This document shows, in pieces, positions 41,137 through 51,270 of a stretch of DNA of 64,000 bases; position 1 is the first letter of the stretch, and each line of letters begins with the position of its first letter. The translations under genes and the position numbers were made by a program. Origin of the DNA: Pseudomonadota bacterium. GTDB taxonomy: Bacteria; Pseudomonadota; Gammaproteobacteria; Burkholderiales; Burkholderiaceae_C. The notes below the pieces were generated by a model. The model worked only from the letters and a program-made list of their open reading frames with translations. It did not search any database and was not told the origin of the DNA. The stretch is taken from assembly GCA_021819435.1 (NCBI GenBank), contig JAKARB010000002.1, forward strand, positions 186,001 through 250,000, written 5' to 3'.

Positions 41137-44100
41137 TCATGCACCTTCCGAAGTCGGTGGGAGGGTGGTGTGAAGGCCCTGCGCGTCTTGCTTGCCACCC
41201 GGCACCTCGGCCGCTTCGCCGCGCGCCGGGAACAGCATGCGCACCGCCACGAAGAACACGGGGACGAAGAAGATGCCCAGCACGGTGGCCGCGATCATGC
41301 CGCCGAGCACGCCGGTGCCGATGGCGTTCTGGCTGCCCGAGCCGGCTCCGTTGGCGATGGCCAGCGGCAGCACGCCCAGGGCGAAGGCCAGCGAGGTCAT
41401 CAGGATGGGCCGCAGGCGCAGGCGCACGGCTTCCAGCGTGGCGTCGATCAGGCCCAGGCCGTGCTCCATCTTCTCCTTGGCGAACTCGACGATCAGGATC
41501 GCGTTCTTCGCCGAGAGGCCGATGGTGGTCAGCAGGCCGACCTGGAAGTACACGTCGTTGGAGAGCCCGCGCAGGCCGGCGGCCAGCAGCGCACCGATCA
41601 CGCCCAGCGGCACGACCAGCATCACCGCGAAGGGGATGGACCAGCTCTCGTACAACGCGGCCAGGCAAAGGAACACCACCAGCAGCGAGATCGCGTACAG
41701 CGCCGGGGCCTGCGAGCCCGAGAGGCGTTCCTGGTAAGACAGGCCCGTCCACGAGATGCCCACGCCGGGCGGCAACTTGGCGGCGATCTCCTCGACCGCT
41801 TTCATCGCGGCGCCAGAGCTCTTGCCCGGTGCGGGTTCGCCCATGATCTCGACGGCGGACAGCCCGTTGTAGCGCTCAAGTCGGGGCGAACCCAGCTCCC
41901 AGCGTGCTTCGCCAAAGGCCGAGAAGGGCACCATCTGGCCGCTGCTGTTGCGCACGCGCCATTGCTTGAGGTCCTCGGGCTGCATGCGGAACTGCGCGTC
42001 CGATTGCAGGTAGACCTTCTTGACCCGACCACGGTCGATGAAGTCGTTGACGTAGGCGCTGCCCCAGGCGGTCGACAGCATGGCGTTGATGTCGGCCACC
42101 GAGACGCCCAGCGCGCCGGCCTTGGCCTGGTCGATCTCCAGCCTGATCTGGGGCGAATCCTCCTGCCCATTGGGCCGCACGCCCGCCAAGTCCGGATGCT
42201 GCGCGGCCATGCCGAGGAACTGGTTGCGCGCCTGCATCAGCGCCTCGTGGCCGATGCCGCCACGGTCCTGCAGGAAGAGGGTGAAGCCCGTGGCGTTGCC
42301 CAGCTCGATCACCGCAGGCGGCGCGAAGGCGAAGGCCATGGCGTCCTTGAACTGCATGAAGGCGCCCATCGCGCGGCCGGCGATGGCCTGCACGCGTCGC
42401 GCGGCGCCCTGGCGCTCGCTCCAGTCCTTGAGCTGCACGAAGCCGATGGCCATGTTCTCGCCCTGGCCCGCGAAGCTGAAGCCGGCCACCGTGAAGATGG
42501 ACTTCACGTTGTCCTTCTCGTTTTGCAGGAAGTGCTGCTCCACGCGCTCGACCACCTTGAGCGTGCGCTCTTGCGTGGCGCCTGCGGGCAGCTGGATCTG
42601 CGAGAACAGGATGCCCTGGTCCTCGTCGGGCAGGAAGGCGGTGGGCAGGCGCATGAACAGCACGCCCATGGCGACGACGATGCCGCCATAGACCACCAGG
42701 TGGCGACCGCGCTTCTTGAGCATGCGGCCCACCACGCCCTGGTAGCCATGGGTGGCCTGCTCGAAGCGGCGGTTGAACCAACCGAAGAAGCCCTTGTCGG
42801 CCACGTGATGGCTCTTCTCGATGGGCTTGAGCAGCGTCGCGCACAAGGCGGGCGTCAGCACCATGGCCACCAGCACCGACAGCACCATGGCCGAGACGAT
42901 GGTGATCGAGAACTGGCGGTAGATCACGCCGGTCGAGCCACCGAAGAAAGCCATCGGCACGAACACGGCCGAGAGCACCAGTGCGATGCCCACCAGCGCG
43001 CCGGTGATCTGACCCATGGACTTGCGCGTGGCTTCCTTGGGCGAGAGGCCTTCCTCGCTCATCACGCGCTCGACGTTCTCGACCACCACGATGGCATCGT
43101 CCACCAGCAGACCGATCGCCAGCACCAGGCCGAACATCGTCAGCGTGTTGATCGAGAAGCCCGCCACCGCCATCACGCCGAAGGTGCCCAGCAGCACCAC
43201 CGGCACGGCGATGGTGGGGATCAGCGTGGCGCGGAAGTTCTGCAGGAACAGGTACATCACCAGGAAGACCAGCACCACGGCCTCGACCAGGGTCTTGACC
43301 ACTTCGTGAATGGAAACCTCGACGAAGGGCGTGGTGTCATAAGGCACCACCACCTTCATGCCATGGGGCATGAACTGCTGCATTTCCTCGACCCTGGCCT
43401 CGACGGCCTTGGCCGTGGCCAGCGCGTTGGCGCCGGTGGCGAGCTTGACGGCCACGCCCGCAGCGGGCTTGCCGTTGTAGCGCGAGACGGTGGCGTAGCT
43501 CTCGGCGCCCAGCTCCACGCGGGCGACATCGCGCAGGCGCACGGCAGAGCCGTCCGCCTGTGTCTTGAGCAAGATGGCACCAAACTGCTCAGCCGTCTGC
43601 AAGCGGCTTTGCGCCGTGATGGTGGCATTGAGCTGCTGGCCCTTTGCGGCGGGCGCGGCGCCCATCTGGCCGGCGGAGACCTGTGCGTTCTGCGCCTGCA
43701 CGGCGTTGCTGATGTCTGAGGGCGTCAGGTTGAACTGGTTCAGCTTGTTGGGGTCCATCCAGATGCGCATGGCGTATTGCGCACCGAACAGCTGCACCTC
43801 ACCCACGCCCTCGACGCGGCTGAGCGAGTCGATCACGTTGGACGAGACGTAGTCGGCCAGGTCGGCATCTCCCATGCTGCCGTCCTCGGACGCGAAGCCC
43901 AGCACCATCAGGAAATTGACGGTGGACTTGACCACCTGCACCCCTTGGCGCTGCACCTCTTGTGGCAGAAGCGGCGTGGCGGCCTGCAGCTTGTTCTGCA
44001 CCTGCACCTGCGCGATGTCGGGGTTGGTGCCGGCTTCGAACGTCAGCGTGATGCTCACATTGCCGGCCGAGTCTGACGTCGAGCTCATGTAGGTCAGCCC

Positions 44101-44319
44101 ATCGATGCCCTTCATCTTCTGCTCGATGACCTGGGTGACGGTGTCTTCCAAGGTCTTGGCCGAAGCGCCGGGGTAACTGGCGTTGACCTCGATCTGGGGC
44201 GGGGCGATGCTGGGGTACTGCGAAATGGGCAGCGTGCGGATGGCCAGCGCGCCGGCCAGCATCACGACGATGGCCAGCACCCAAGCGAAGATGGGCCTGT
44301 CGATGAAAAAGCGGGACAT
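41137..44319 (-). CDS. RND multidrug efflux pump (HAE1 family)
   Basis: 1060 residues, normal for AcrB/MexB proteins. [20 protein letters not shown] is the classic start; [20 protein letters not shown] and [18 protein letters not shown] follow. Proton-relay AspAsp is in [20 protein letters not shown]. Twelve membrane helices and two porter domains are evident from the layout, including [20 protein letters not shown] in the second loop. It pumps hydrophobic toxicants with the adaptor and duct encoded either side. Confidence 0.95.
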   Translation of the reverse strand: MSRFFIDRPIFAWVLAIVVMLAGALAIRTLPISQYPSIAPPQIEVNASYPGASAKTLEDTVTQVIEQKMKGIDGLTYMSSTSDSAGNVSITLTFEAGTNPDIAQVQVQNKLQAATPLLPQEVQRQGVQVVKSTVNFLMVLGFASEDGSMGDADLADYVSSNVIDSLSRVEGVGEVQLFGAQYAMRIWMDPNKLNQFNLTPSDISNAVQAQNAQVSAGQMGAAPAAKGQQLNATITAQSRLQTAEQFGAILLKTQADGSAVRLRDVARVELGAESYATVSRYNGKPAAGVAVKLATGANALATAKAVEARVEEMQQFMPHGMKVVVPYDTTPFVEVSIHEVVKTLVEAVVLVFLVMYLFLQNFRATLIPTIAVPVVLLGTFGVMAVAGFSINTLTMFGLVLAIGLLVDDAIVVVENVERVMSEEGLSPKEATRKSMGQITGALVGIALVLSAVFVPMAFFGGSTGVIYRQFSITIVSAMVLSVLVAMVLTPALCATLLKPIEKSHHVADKGFFGWFNRRFEQATHGYQGVVGRMLKKRGRHLVVYGGIVVAMGVLFMRLPTAFLPDEDQGILFSQIQLPAGATQERTLKVVERVEQHFLQNEKDNVKSIFTVAGFSFAGQGENMAIGFVQLKDWSERQGAARRVQAIAGRAMGAFMQFKDAMAFAFAPPAVIELGNATGFTLFLQDRGGIGHEALMQARNQFLGMAAQHPDLAGVRPNGQEDSPQIRLEIDQAKAGALGVSVADINAMLSTAWGSAYVNDFIDRGRVKKVYLQSDAQFRMQPEDLKQWRVRNSSGQMVPFSAFGEARWELGSPRLERYNGLSAVEIMGEPAPGKSSGAAMKAVEEIAAKLPPGVGISWTGLSYQERLSGSQAPALYAISLLVVFLCLAALYESWSIPFAVMLVVPLGVIGALLAAGLRGLSNDVYFQVGLLTTIGLSAKNAILIVEFAKEKMEHGLGLIDATLEAVRLRLRPILMTSLAFALGVLPLAIANGAGSGSQNAIGTGVLGGMIAATVLGIFFVPVFFVAVRMLFPARGEAAEVPGGKQDAQGLHTTLPPTSEGA

Positions 44320-44367
44320 GGTGACTCCTCTGTGGGACCTGATGCGCCTGATGACTCGGGCGAGCGA

Positions 44368-45591
44368 TCAGTTCGCGCTGGCCGTGGAGGCCGTGGAGGC
44401 GGATGCGGGAGCCGCCGTCGCAGACGATGCGCTCGCCTCGACGCCCTGCGCCGGCGCGCCCGGCTGCACCTTGTGCAGGCCATCCACGATGAGCTTGTCG
44501 CCGGCCTTCAGGCCCGACGACACCAGCCACTGGTCGCCCACCGATTGCGCGGTTTGCAGGGTGCGCGCCTGGACCTTGCCGTCCGGGCCCAGCACCAACG
44601 CCGTGGCATTGCCCTTGGCGTCACGCGAGACGGCAGCCTGCGGCACCAGGATCGCCTGCTCGCTCACGCCCTTCTCGACGATGGCGCGCACGTACATGCC
44701 GGGCAGCAACTGGCGCTGCGGATTGGGGAAGACGGCCCGCAGCGTCACGCTGCCCGAACCCGTGTCCACCGACAGCTCGGAGAACTGCAGCTTGCCTTCC
44801 AACGGGTAGGTGCTGCCATCTTCGAGCAGCAGCTTGACCTTGGCCTGCCCGTTGCCTGCGCGTTGCAGCCGCCCTTCGGCGAGGTCGCGTTGCAAGCGCA
44901 GCATCTCGGCGCTGGTCTGGGTCACGTCCACGTAGATGGGGTCGAGCTGCTGCACGGTGGCCAGCGCGGTGGCCTGGTTGGCCGTCACCAGCGCGCCAGG
45001 CGTGACGGCCGAGCGACCAATGCGCCCGGAGATGGGCGTGCTCACACGGGTGTAACCCAGCTCGATCTGCGCGGTGCGCACGGCGGCCTGGGCGGCACTC
45101 ACGTCGGCCTGGGCCTGCTTGAGTGCGGCCTGCGCGTCGTCGCGGGCCTGCTTGCTCACGGCGTCGATGCCGGCGAGCTCTTCATAGCGGCCGGCCTTCA
45201 GCTTGGTGGTGGTCAAGTTCGCCTCGGCCTTGGCCAGGGTGGCGCGGGCGCTCTCCAGCGTCGCCTCGTAGCTGGCCGAGTCGACCTGGTAGAGCACCTG
45301 TCCGGCTTTTACCTCGCTGCCCTCGGTGAAGGCGCGGGCCTTGATCACTCCGGTGATCTGCGGGCGCACCTCGGCGATCAGGTAGGGCGTGGTCCGCCCC
45401 GCCAGTTCGGCGGTGAGGGCCACGGGCCGCGGCTGGATGGTCAGCACCGTGACCTGGGGCGCCGCGCCGCCATGACCGGCCTGGGCGCCGTTGCCCGGGC
45501 CACGGTCGCAGCCAGCGAGCACCAGGGCGATGGTCAGGCCGGCGGCCACAGGCAGCCAGCGGGTTCGGAAAGAGACGTTGGAGGTGGACAT
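44368..45591 (-). CDS. RND periplasmic adaptor lipoprotein
   Basis: 407 residues. Start at 45591 (MSTSNVSFRTRWLPVAAGLT); a longer frame would read through the operator. Lipobox VLAGCDRGPG. VTVLTIQPRPVALTAELAGR, LYQVDSASYEATLESARATL (lipoyl/hairpin) and ISGRIGRSAVTPGALVTANQ mark an AcrA/MexA-type adaptor. Ala/Ser/Thr-rich C-terminus. First gene of the pump operon; palindrome 32 bases upstream. Confidence 0.92.
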   Translation of the reverse strand: MSTSNVSFRTRWLPVAAGLTIALVLAGCDRGPGNGAQAGHGGAAPQVTVLTIQPRPVALTAELAGRTTPYLIAEVRPQITGVIKARAFTEGSEVKAGQVLYQVDSASYEATLESARATLAKAEANLTTTKLKAGRYEELAGIDAVSKQARDDAQAALKQAQADVSAAQAAVRTAQIELGYTRVSTPISGRIGRSAVTPGALVTANQATALATVQQLDPIYVDVTQTSAEMLRLQRDLAEGRLQRAGNGQAKVKLLLEDGSTYPLEGKLQFSELSVDTGSGSVTLRAVFPNPQRQLLPGMYVRAIVEKGVSEQAILVPQAAVSRDAKGNATALVLGPDGKVQARTLQTAQSVGDQWLVSSGLKAGDKLIVDGLHKVQPGAPAQGVEASASSATAAPASASTASTASAN

Positions 45592-45622
45592 GGGAAGCCT
45601 CGATCGGTGCTCGAATGAGAAT

Positions 45623-45644
45623 AATGAATGAACGTTCATTCATT
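45623..45644. promoter_or_regulatory. 22-bp perfect palindrome, probable TetR operator
   Basis: Arms AATGAATGAAC and GTTCATTCATT are exact reverse complements with no spacer. It lies 32 bases upstream of the adaptor start, in the promoter position of the efflux operon. Size and symmetry are typical of TetR-family operators; the regulator is probably the gene at 38933-39547. Confidence 0.8.
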
Positions 45645-45740
45645 TTTGAGCATCGAAAGCGAGCTGTCAAGCCAATGAAAGGAGATGCCCCCCTCTCGAC
45701 TCTTGGCTTTTGTGGACTCGTTCACGCCGCAGCGGCCCCA

Positions 45741-45775
45741 AAAGCGAAAGCCCCGCGTCCGATGGAGGCGGGGCT
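45741..45775 (-). terminator. Hairpin terminator after the PEP-CTERM gene
   Basis: AGCCCCGC (45749-45756) pairs with GCGGGGCT (45768-45775); on the leftward strand it is followed by TTTCGCTTTTGG. It lies 36 bases downstream of the leftward gene ending at 45811. Confidence 0.65.
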
Positions 45776-45810
45776 CTTGCCGGGTGGATGATCCGCCCCC
45801 AGCGAAGGCG

Positions 45811-46434
45811 TCAGGCGATTTTTGCGGCAGCCTGGGCGGTGGTTTTGCGGCGGACCAGCACGCCCACGGCGGCCAGCCCCAGCACGGCCATCACGCTGGC
45901 ATCGGCTTCAGGAACGGGGTTCACCCAAGGGATGGAATATGCGGTGTTGTAAGCCTTGCCTGAGGGCAGCGTGGCCACGGACGTTGATTTCCACACGCCA
46001 GGTTGATTGGAATTCCATTCCGAAATGTAGGCAGTCCCGTACCACTTAGTGCCGTCAGACCCCAGCCCTCCGCTGTAGTGGGAATGTTCGCCAAATTCTG
46101 GGGCCTTCCATATCTCGAAATCCCAGGTTTGGAAAACGCCCCCCTCTCCCATGACGCCGGTGAAGGAGTACCACCCTTGCTGTTCCTTGAAGGACACCGA
46201 TTCGCCAACTTCGAGAGGAGCTTTCAAATAGAAACTGAAAGCAACCCCAGGGTGGTAGATCTTGCCGGTGCTGGAGCCCGCCCGGGCGTCGCGCGAGTAG
46301 TTGGTCAGAGCTTGTCCCTGGTAGGTATACAGCACCGACTCAGCAGTTTGCTGCGCATGTGCGCCAAACGTGATAAGTGTGGCGAGCGTCGCCGCCGCGA
46401 GGCTGATCGATAGACGGAGGTGTCGATGGTTCAT
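45811..46434 (-). CDS. Exported protein with PEP-CTERM-like anchor
   Basis: 207 residues from ATG 46434. Signal peptide LSISLAAATLATLITFGAHA, then a beta-rich domain (SVLYTYQGQALTNYSRDARA, VSFKEQQGWYSFTGVMGEGG). The C-terminus is VPEADASVMAVLGLAAVGVL followed by VRRK: PEP-CTERM layout, but with VPEA rather than VPEP. Probably sorted by an exosortase/EpsH system. Function unknown. Divergent from the AraC gene. Confidence 0.7.
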   Translation of the reverse strand: MNHRHLRLSISLAAATLATLITFGAHAQQTAESVLYTYQGQALTNYSRDARAGSSTGKIYHPGVAFSFYLKAPLEVGESVSFKEQQGWYSFTGVMGEGGVFQTWDFEIWKAPEFGEHSHYSGGLGSDGTKWYGTAYISEWNSNQPGVWKSTSVATLPSGKAYNTAYSIPWVNPVPEADASVMAVLGLAAVGVLVRRKTTAQAAAKIA

Positions 46435-46605
46435 GATGTGGCTTCCTGGATTGGATGTAGAGGTTTCGGCCTTTGTTGTCGCTTGTCGCGCATGGCCTGC
46501 ATGCAGATATAACACCGCAGATGTGACGCCGTCTCGCATGCCCGGCTGCGGATGTGAAACGATCCGTTCTCCGGGAAGAGATGAAGACAATACCGTCGCC
46601 AGGAC

Positions 46606-47400
46606 ATGCCGCGTTCATCCCCATTGCTGTATCTCTCTCCCGAGCGGGTGCTTTACCGAGGGCCCCTTGGTCACCCGCAAATTCGCACCCTGGGCGCCAC
46701 AGCTTGGTACCTGTCCGTCGACCACGCCTTGAGCGTGGCGTGCCCGGGAGGTCAAGCATGGCGCCAAGCCGGCGCCCTTTGTGTGCCGGCCGGCGTGCCT
46801 CATCAAGTCGATGTTGGTCACGGACATGTGATCTGTTATCTGGTCGAGCAAGGGTTCTCGGACTCCTCGGTCGTCGGGACGTTGGGGCCTTGGGCTGTGG
46901 CAGGAAATGGCATAGGTTGGGAACAAGCCACCAAGCTCTCCGCTGCGGACCTCAGGTTGTGGAGGGACGCAGGTCGCCAAATCGACGTTGAACTCGATCG
47001 CTTGCTCTTCGGTCATGTGTTGCCAAGCAGGCTCCCTGACCCGCGCATCGCTGATATTTTGCTGCGCATCAGCACAGACCCCGCGCGTGCCTGGCTGGCC
47101 GCCGATGCCGCCGCGCATTGCGGCTTGTCCACCTCGCGCTTCATGCACCTGTTCAAGTCCGAAGTGGGCGTGGGCTGGCGCGCATTGCGGGCCTGGAAGC
47201 GGGCGAGGGCGCTGCTCGCGTGTGTCCATACTGGGGAGAACCTGACGCAGTTGGCTTTGTCCCTAGGCTACCCCGATGGCACCCATTTCAGCCACGCCAT
47301 CCGGCAGATCACGGGGCTGCGGCCGAGCGACATCATTTCCGGCTCGCGCCACCTGAGCGTTTGGAATGACTCAGGGGTTTCCCCCGGCACAGCCAGTTGA
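46606..47400 (+). CDS. AraC-family transcriptional regulator
   Basis: 264 residues. N-terminal sensor part (LGATAWYLSVDHALSVACPG, GALCVPAGVPHQVDVGHGHV) is cupin-like; the C-terminal two-HTH AraC domain is WLAADAAAHCGLSTSRFMHL and then LTQLALSLGYPDGTHFSHAI, RQITGLRPSD. Divergent from the PEP-CTERM gene and 62 bases upstream of an SDR gene, either of which it may control. Confidence 0.85.
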   Translation: MPRSSPLLYLSPERVLYRGPLGHPQIRTLGATAWYLSVDHALSVACPGGQAWRQAGALCVPAGVPHQVDVGHGHVICYLVEQGFSDSSVVGTLGPWAVAGNGIGWEQATKLSAADLRLWRDAGRQIDVELDRLLFGHVLPSRLPDPRIADILLRISTDPARAWLAADAAAHCGLSTSRFMHLFKSEVGVGWRALRAWKRARALLACVHTGENLTQLALSLGYPDGTHFSHAIRQITGLRPSDIISGSRHLSVWNDSGVSPGTAS

Positions 47401-47462
47401 CGCAAGCCGTGACCGTGCCGCCCAGCTATGGTTCGCCTTGATCTGACAACCTTCAAGTCCAC

Positions 47463-48332
47463 ATGGCCACCTTGCGAGGCAAGACCCTCTTCATCAGCGG
47501 CGCGAGCCGAGGCATCGGCTTGGCCATCGCGCTGCGCGCTGCACGCGACGGCGCCAACATCGTCATCGCCGCCAAGACCGCCTCGCCCGATCCGCGCCTG
47601 CCCGGCACCATCCACACCGCCGCCGCAGAAGTGGAAGCCGTAGGCGGGCGCGCCCTGGCCCTGCAGGTCGACATCCGCGACGAAGTCGCCGTGCAGGCCG
47701 CCGTGGCCCGAGCGGCCGAACACTTCGGTGGCATCGACATCCTCGTCAACAACGCCAGCGCCATCAGCCTCACGCGCACGCCCGAGACGCCCATCAAGCG
47801 CTACGACCTGATGATGGACATCAACGTGCGCGGTAGCTTCGTGTGCGTCCAGGCCTGCCTGCCGCACCTGAAGCGCGCGGCCAACCCCCACATCCTGTCG
47901 CTGTCGCCGCCGCTCAACCTCGACCCGAAGTGGCTGGGCGTGCACGCCGCCTACACCACGTCCAAATACGCGATGAGCCTGATCGCGCTGGGCCTGGCCG
48001 AAGAGCTCAAGGCCCAGGGCATCGCCGTCAACACGCTGTGGCCGCAGACCATCATCGCCACTTCGGCGCTCAACGTGGCCAGCGTGGGCCTGGGCGAGAT
48101 GGGCCGCAAGCCGGAGATCATGGCCGACGCGGCCTGGCACGTGCTGACCGCCGCTGCCCGTTCGCTGACGGGTCACAGCCTCATCGACGAGGCCGTGCTG
48201 CGCGAGGCTGGCGTCACCGACTTCTCGGGCTATTTGTTCAAGCCGGGCGCCACGCCCATCCTCGATCTCTTCCTCGATCCCAGCGAACCCGTTGGATGTG
48301 CAGAACCCGAAGCGCGCGCGACACCTTTCTGA
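47463..48332 (+). CDS. SDR-family oxidoreductase (HSDL2-like)
   Basis: 289 residues. Rossmann start KTLFISGASRGIGLAIALRA (TGxxxGxG variant), NNAS motif in GIDILVNNASAISLTRTPET, and catalytic YTTSKYAMS (YxxxK). The PPLNLDPKWLGVHAAYTTSK segment with KTASPDPRLPGTIHTAAAEV is characteristic of hydroxysteroid dehydrogenase-like 2 type SDRs. Uses NAD(P) to oxidise or reduce a lipid-like alcohol/ketone; substrate not known. Stop lies ten bases before the oxygenase-like gene. Confidence 0.85.
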   Translation: MATLRGKTLFISGASRGIGLAIALRAARDGANIVIAAKTASPDPRLPGTIHTAAAEVEAVGGRALALQVDIRDEVAVQAAVARAAEHFGGIDILVNNASAISLTRTPETPIKRYDLMMDINVRGSFVCVQACLPHLKRAANPHILSLSPPLNLDPKWLGVHAAYTTSKYAMSLIALGLAEELKAQGIAVNTLWPQTIIATSALNVASVGLGEMGRKPEIMADAAWHVLTAAARSLTGHSLIDEAVLREAGVTDFSGYLFKPGATPILDLFLDPSEPVGCAEPEARATPF

Positions 48333-48342
48333 GGCCGAAACC

Positions 48343-49602
48343 ATGAGCACCTTCGAACTCGGACCTTCTTCCGCTTTCCCCACTCGCCACGGCTGTGAGG
48401 TCGAGCGCGCGCGCCGCGCCGCCCGCCTGATCGTCGGCCAGATCCCGTCGGATTTGCCTTGCGAGCCCTCTGAGGCCGAGTGGGCGCAGCTCGGCCAGGG
48501 CTTGCTCAGGGGTGATGAACCCGCCGATCAACTGGTCGCCTGGATGCAGGCCACCGGCATGCGCGCCGCCTGGGCCCAAGTCAACCAGGCGATCGAAGCG
48601 GGCGTGGCGGCCGTGCCCGATGCCGCGCCGGCTTTGCGCGCCTTCTTCGAACATGTCGAGCGCCGGCCAGAGTGGGTGGATGAATCACAACTCGTTCACG
48701 GGGCGCGCGTGTGCGGCCTGGGCGGACGCGCCGGCATGCGGGCGCTGGCCGTCACGGGCCTGATGGCCGGCTACCAGCTCGCCGCCGTCAACCAGACCCT
48801 GCTGGCCACCGGCGCGCTGGAAAAGGGCGCCGCCCGCCGCATCGCCGAAACCACCAAGTGGTGGATCGACGTGACCGAGCCTGGCGCCATGGTGCATGGC
48901 GGCGATGGCTTCAAGAGCACCTTGCGCGTGCGCATCATCCACGCGCTGGTGCGCCACCACGTTTCACAGCAGCCCACCTGGGATCGAGCTGACGTGGGCC
49001 TGCCCGTCAACCAGACCGACATGCAGGCCACCTACCTCGGCTTCAGCACGGTCTACCTCCTGGGCATGAAGCTGGTGGGCATTCCGCTGAGCCGTGACGA
49101 CAAGGCCGCCGTCATGCACCTGTGGCGCTACATCGCCTGGCTCAACGGGGTGGACGAAGACCTGCTGCACGACCTGGCCGATGGCGAACGCTCGGGCATG
49201 GCCTGGCTATTCAAGAACCTGCTGAGCCAGCGCATGGCCGATGCCGACAGCGCCCGCTTGGCGCAAGCCTTGGCCAACGAACCGCTGCACCGCCACTACC
49301 CCCGCTGGGGCTGGCTGATGGGGCGCTTCAACCGCTCGATGCACCTGAGCCTCGCGCGCCTGTGCATGGGCAACGAAACCCTGCGCGACCTGGGTTTGCC
49401 GGTGTGGACGCTGCCCTGGTATCCGCTGTGGATGATGGTGTTCAACCAGACGCTGCATCGCGTGGCGCGGCTGTTGCCGGGCGGCGATGCGTGGCTGATG
49501 AAGCGGGGCAGGGCGCAGCAGCGCAACTACCTGCCCGTGCTGTTCGGTGAGCAGGCGCCCGCGCTGCGGGACGTGGGGGCGGTGAAGGCCGGGGTGCATT
49601 GA
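48343..49602 (+). CDS. MpaB/Lcp-family oxygenase-like protein (DUF2236)
   Basis: 419 residues from ATG 48343. LRAFFEHVERRPEWVDESQL, GLMAGYQLAAVNQTLLATGA, TTKWWIDVTEPGAMVHGGDG and FKSTLRVRIIHALVRHHV match the helical MpaB/latex-clearing-protein superfamily, whose members are b-type haem oxygenases. The Lys-Trp-Trp and later His in RIIHALVRHH are at the expected haem region. Probably co-transcribed with the SDR. Substrate unknown. Confidence 0.75.
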   Translation: MSTFELGPSSAFPTRHGCEVERARRAARLIVGQIPSDLPCEPSEAEWAQLGQGLLRGDEPADQLVAWMQATGMRAAWAQVNQAIEAGVAAVPDAAPALRAFFEHVERRPEWVDESQLVHGARVCGLGGRAGMRALAVTGLMAGYQLAAVNQTLLATGALEKGAARRIAETTKWWIDVTEPGAMVHGGDGFKSTLRVRIIHALVRHHVSQQPTWDRADVGLPVNQTDMQATYLGFSTVYLLGMKLVGIPLSRDDKAAVMHLWRYIAWLNGVDEDLLHDLADGERSGMAWLFKNLLSQRMADADSARLAQALANEPLHRHYPRWGWLMGRFNRSMHLSLARLCMGNETLRDLGLPVWTLPWYPLWMMVFNQTLHRVARLLPGGDAWLMKRGRAQQRNYLPVLFGEQAPALRDVGAVKAGVH

Positions 49603-49627
49603 CCCCAGCCTGCTGGATGATGGCGGC

Positions 49628-51022
49628 TCAGTGCACTGTTTGATGCGCAGTGCGACGACGCAGGCGCCAGGCGACCACGCCGAGGCCGCACAGCATCAGG
49701 CCCCAGGTTTCGGGTTCGGGCACCATGGCGATTTCAACGGCGCCGTTGCGCTGTTGAATGAAGGTCCAAGGCAGGCCGCCTGCACCGTTGACGCGAATGG
49801 AGCGGAAAGCGCCTTGAACCGATGAAGCCTCGAACAAGAGGTCGAAGGTTGATGGCACCTTTGCGCCATCAACGAACGAGATGATCAAATCACCTCCCAG
49901 CGAAGCCTCGCCCCAGACATCCACAATGGCTATTGGCAGGCCATCCTTGACGATCACTTCGACTTCTGATTGATCTGAAAGACTGAGGTTGCCATGGATG
50001 ACCGGAGGCTGGTATGCCCAACCATCGCTATCAAGCTGGAGTTCATGCAGCACCAGCCGGCCTTTTTGGACATCGACGCCGCCTTCCACATAGCTTTCCT
50101 TGTCGAGTTCGATGACACCCCCTTTGATCTGGATCTCGGGGGCCTGCAAAGTGCCTTTCACGTCCAGGCGGGCGTCGTCGCCTTCCTGAACGATGGTCGA
50201 GTCGCCCCTCAACTGCTCGCTAGCATTGACCTCCACCATGCCCTGGTTGAGCAAGCTCACATCGGTGATGTGGCCCGTTCCGCTCAGCGTGTGGCCCGCC
50301 TCGATGGTCAGTTTCGGAGCCATCACACCGGGCGCAGCCCCGATGGTCGCGTTGTTGAGCAAGGTCCTACCCGTGCCACGAAGCAAGGTGGATTCACTCA
50401 GGTTCACGGCAGCGACGCGTAAGGTGCCGTCAACGGTCAACGTGCCGCCGACGGTGCCGGGTGTGGTCGCGCCTTGCGGGAGCTTCCAAGGAATCAGGTT
50501 CACCTGACCCGTGATCGTCACATCCCTCAAGTTGTGGGCGCTCAAGTTGCTGGTGTTGGCAACACCATGGATGCGACCTCCAACGATAGATTGGGTGGTC
50601 GACAAGACGCTGCTGTTGGCCCCGATCTGGAAGACCCCGCCATGGTTGTCCAGGCCGCCTTCCAGGTACATCCGAACCCAGTTGTCGACGATCCATTGGC
50701 CTCGGTTGGTCTGGGCTGCGCTGCTGAGAACCAGGGCTTCGCCGTATTGGCCCGTTGCCGCGACGTGAACCACGCCATGGTTGATCAAGGGCGCTTCGAG
50801 CAAAAATGAAGAATCCTCGGTATCCAGGACCAGGGTGTGTGCCGCGCCGATTTCCAGTGGCACATCGGACAGCAGTTCGGATGTGTACGTCGTGGTCCCC
50901 GGCTCAAGCAAAGACCCCGCGTGTGCTGCCACCATCCCGGTGCCCAAGCAGGCCCCTGCCAGCAAACTCGCGATCGACTTCCAACGTGTGCGCTCAGACA
51001 GATGGCGTGACAGGCCTCGCAT
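49628..51022 (-). CDS. PEP-CTERM exported beta-helix-like protein
   Basis: 464 residues. N-terminal signal LLAGACLGTGMVAAHAGSLL; a long repetitive beta region (VLDTEDSSFLLEAPLINHGV, LTIEAGHTLSGTGHITDVSL) of autotransporter/adhesin-like style, so a beta-helix is likely. C-terminus is canonical: VPEPETWGLMLCGLGVVAWR then LRRR. Expected to be processed by an exosortase and placed in exopolysaccharide or on the surface. Function unknown; monocistronic. Confidence 0.82.
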   Translation of the reverse strand: MRGLSRHLSERTRWKSIASLLAGACLGTGMVAAHAGSLLEPGTTTYTSELLSDVPLEIGAAHTLVLDTEDSSFLLEAPLINHGVVHVAATGQYGEALVLSSAAQTNRGQWIVDNWVRMYLEGGLDNHGGVFQIGANSSVLSTTQSIVGGRIHGVANTSNLSAHNLRDVTITGQVNLIPWKLPQGATTPGTVGGTLTVDGTLRVAAVNLSESTLLRGTGRTLLNNATIGAAPGVMAPKLTIEAGHTLSGTGHITDVSLLNQGMVEVNASEQLRGDSTIVQEGDDARLDVKGTLQAPEIQIKGGVIELDKESYVEGGVDVQKGRLVLHELQLDSDGWAYQPPVIHGNLSLSDQSEVEVIVKDGLPIAIVDVWGEASLGGDLIISFVDGAKVPSTFDLLFEASSVQGAFRSIRVNGAGGLPWTFIQQRNGAVEIAMVPEPETWGLMLCGLGVVAWRLRRRTAHQTVH

Positions 51023-51270
51023 GGTTCTCTCTTCCCTGAAAGTGGTTCGGGCCGTTCATCGGCCTCAAGCCCTGGAAGTTTCTCATTTTTGTAACAAGAC
51101 TTGTCGCCTCGCCACGGAGCGAAGCCCCTCAAACCCTTGAACGAGGGGCCGGGTTCCCGCTCGGGCCCGGCCTCATGCGCTCACCTCATTCCCTAGCTTG
51201 ATCTCCGCACTTGGCAGCGCTTCCACCATCCGGTACGGTGGAGGACTGTTCGCTGAAGGAGAACCATTCC

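Noticed and set aside
41128-43719. Rightward 863-codon open frame opposite the RND pump gene
   Set aside because: His/Gln/Glu-rich antisense noise; the leftward pump is unmistakable.
48292-48342. Earlier start for the MpaB/Lcp-like gene
   Set aside because: The first 17 codons overlap the end of the SDR gene and look unlike the family; ATG 48343 lies just after the SDR stop.
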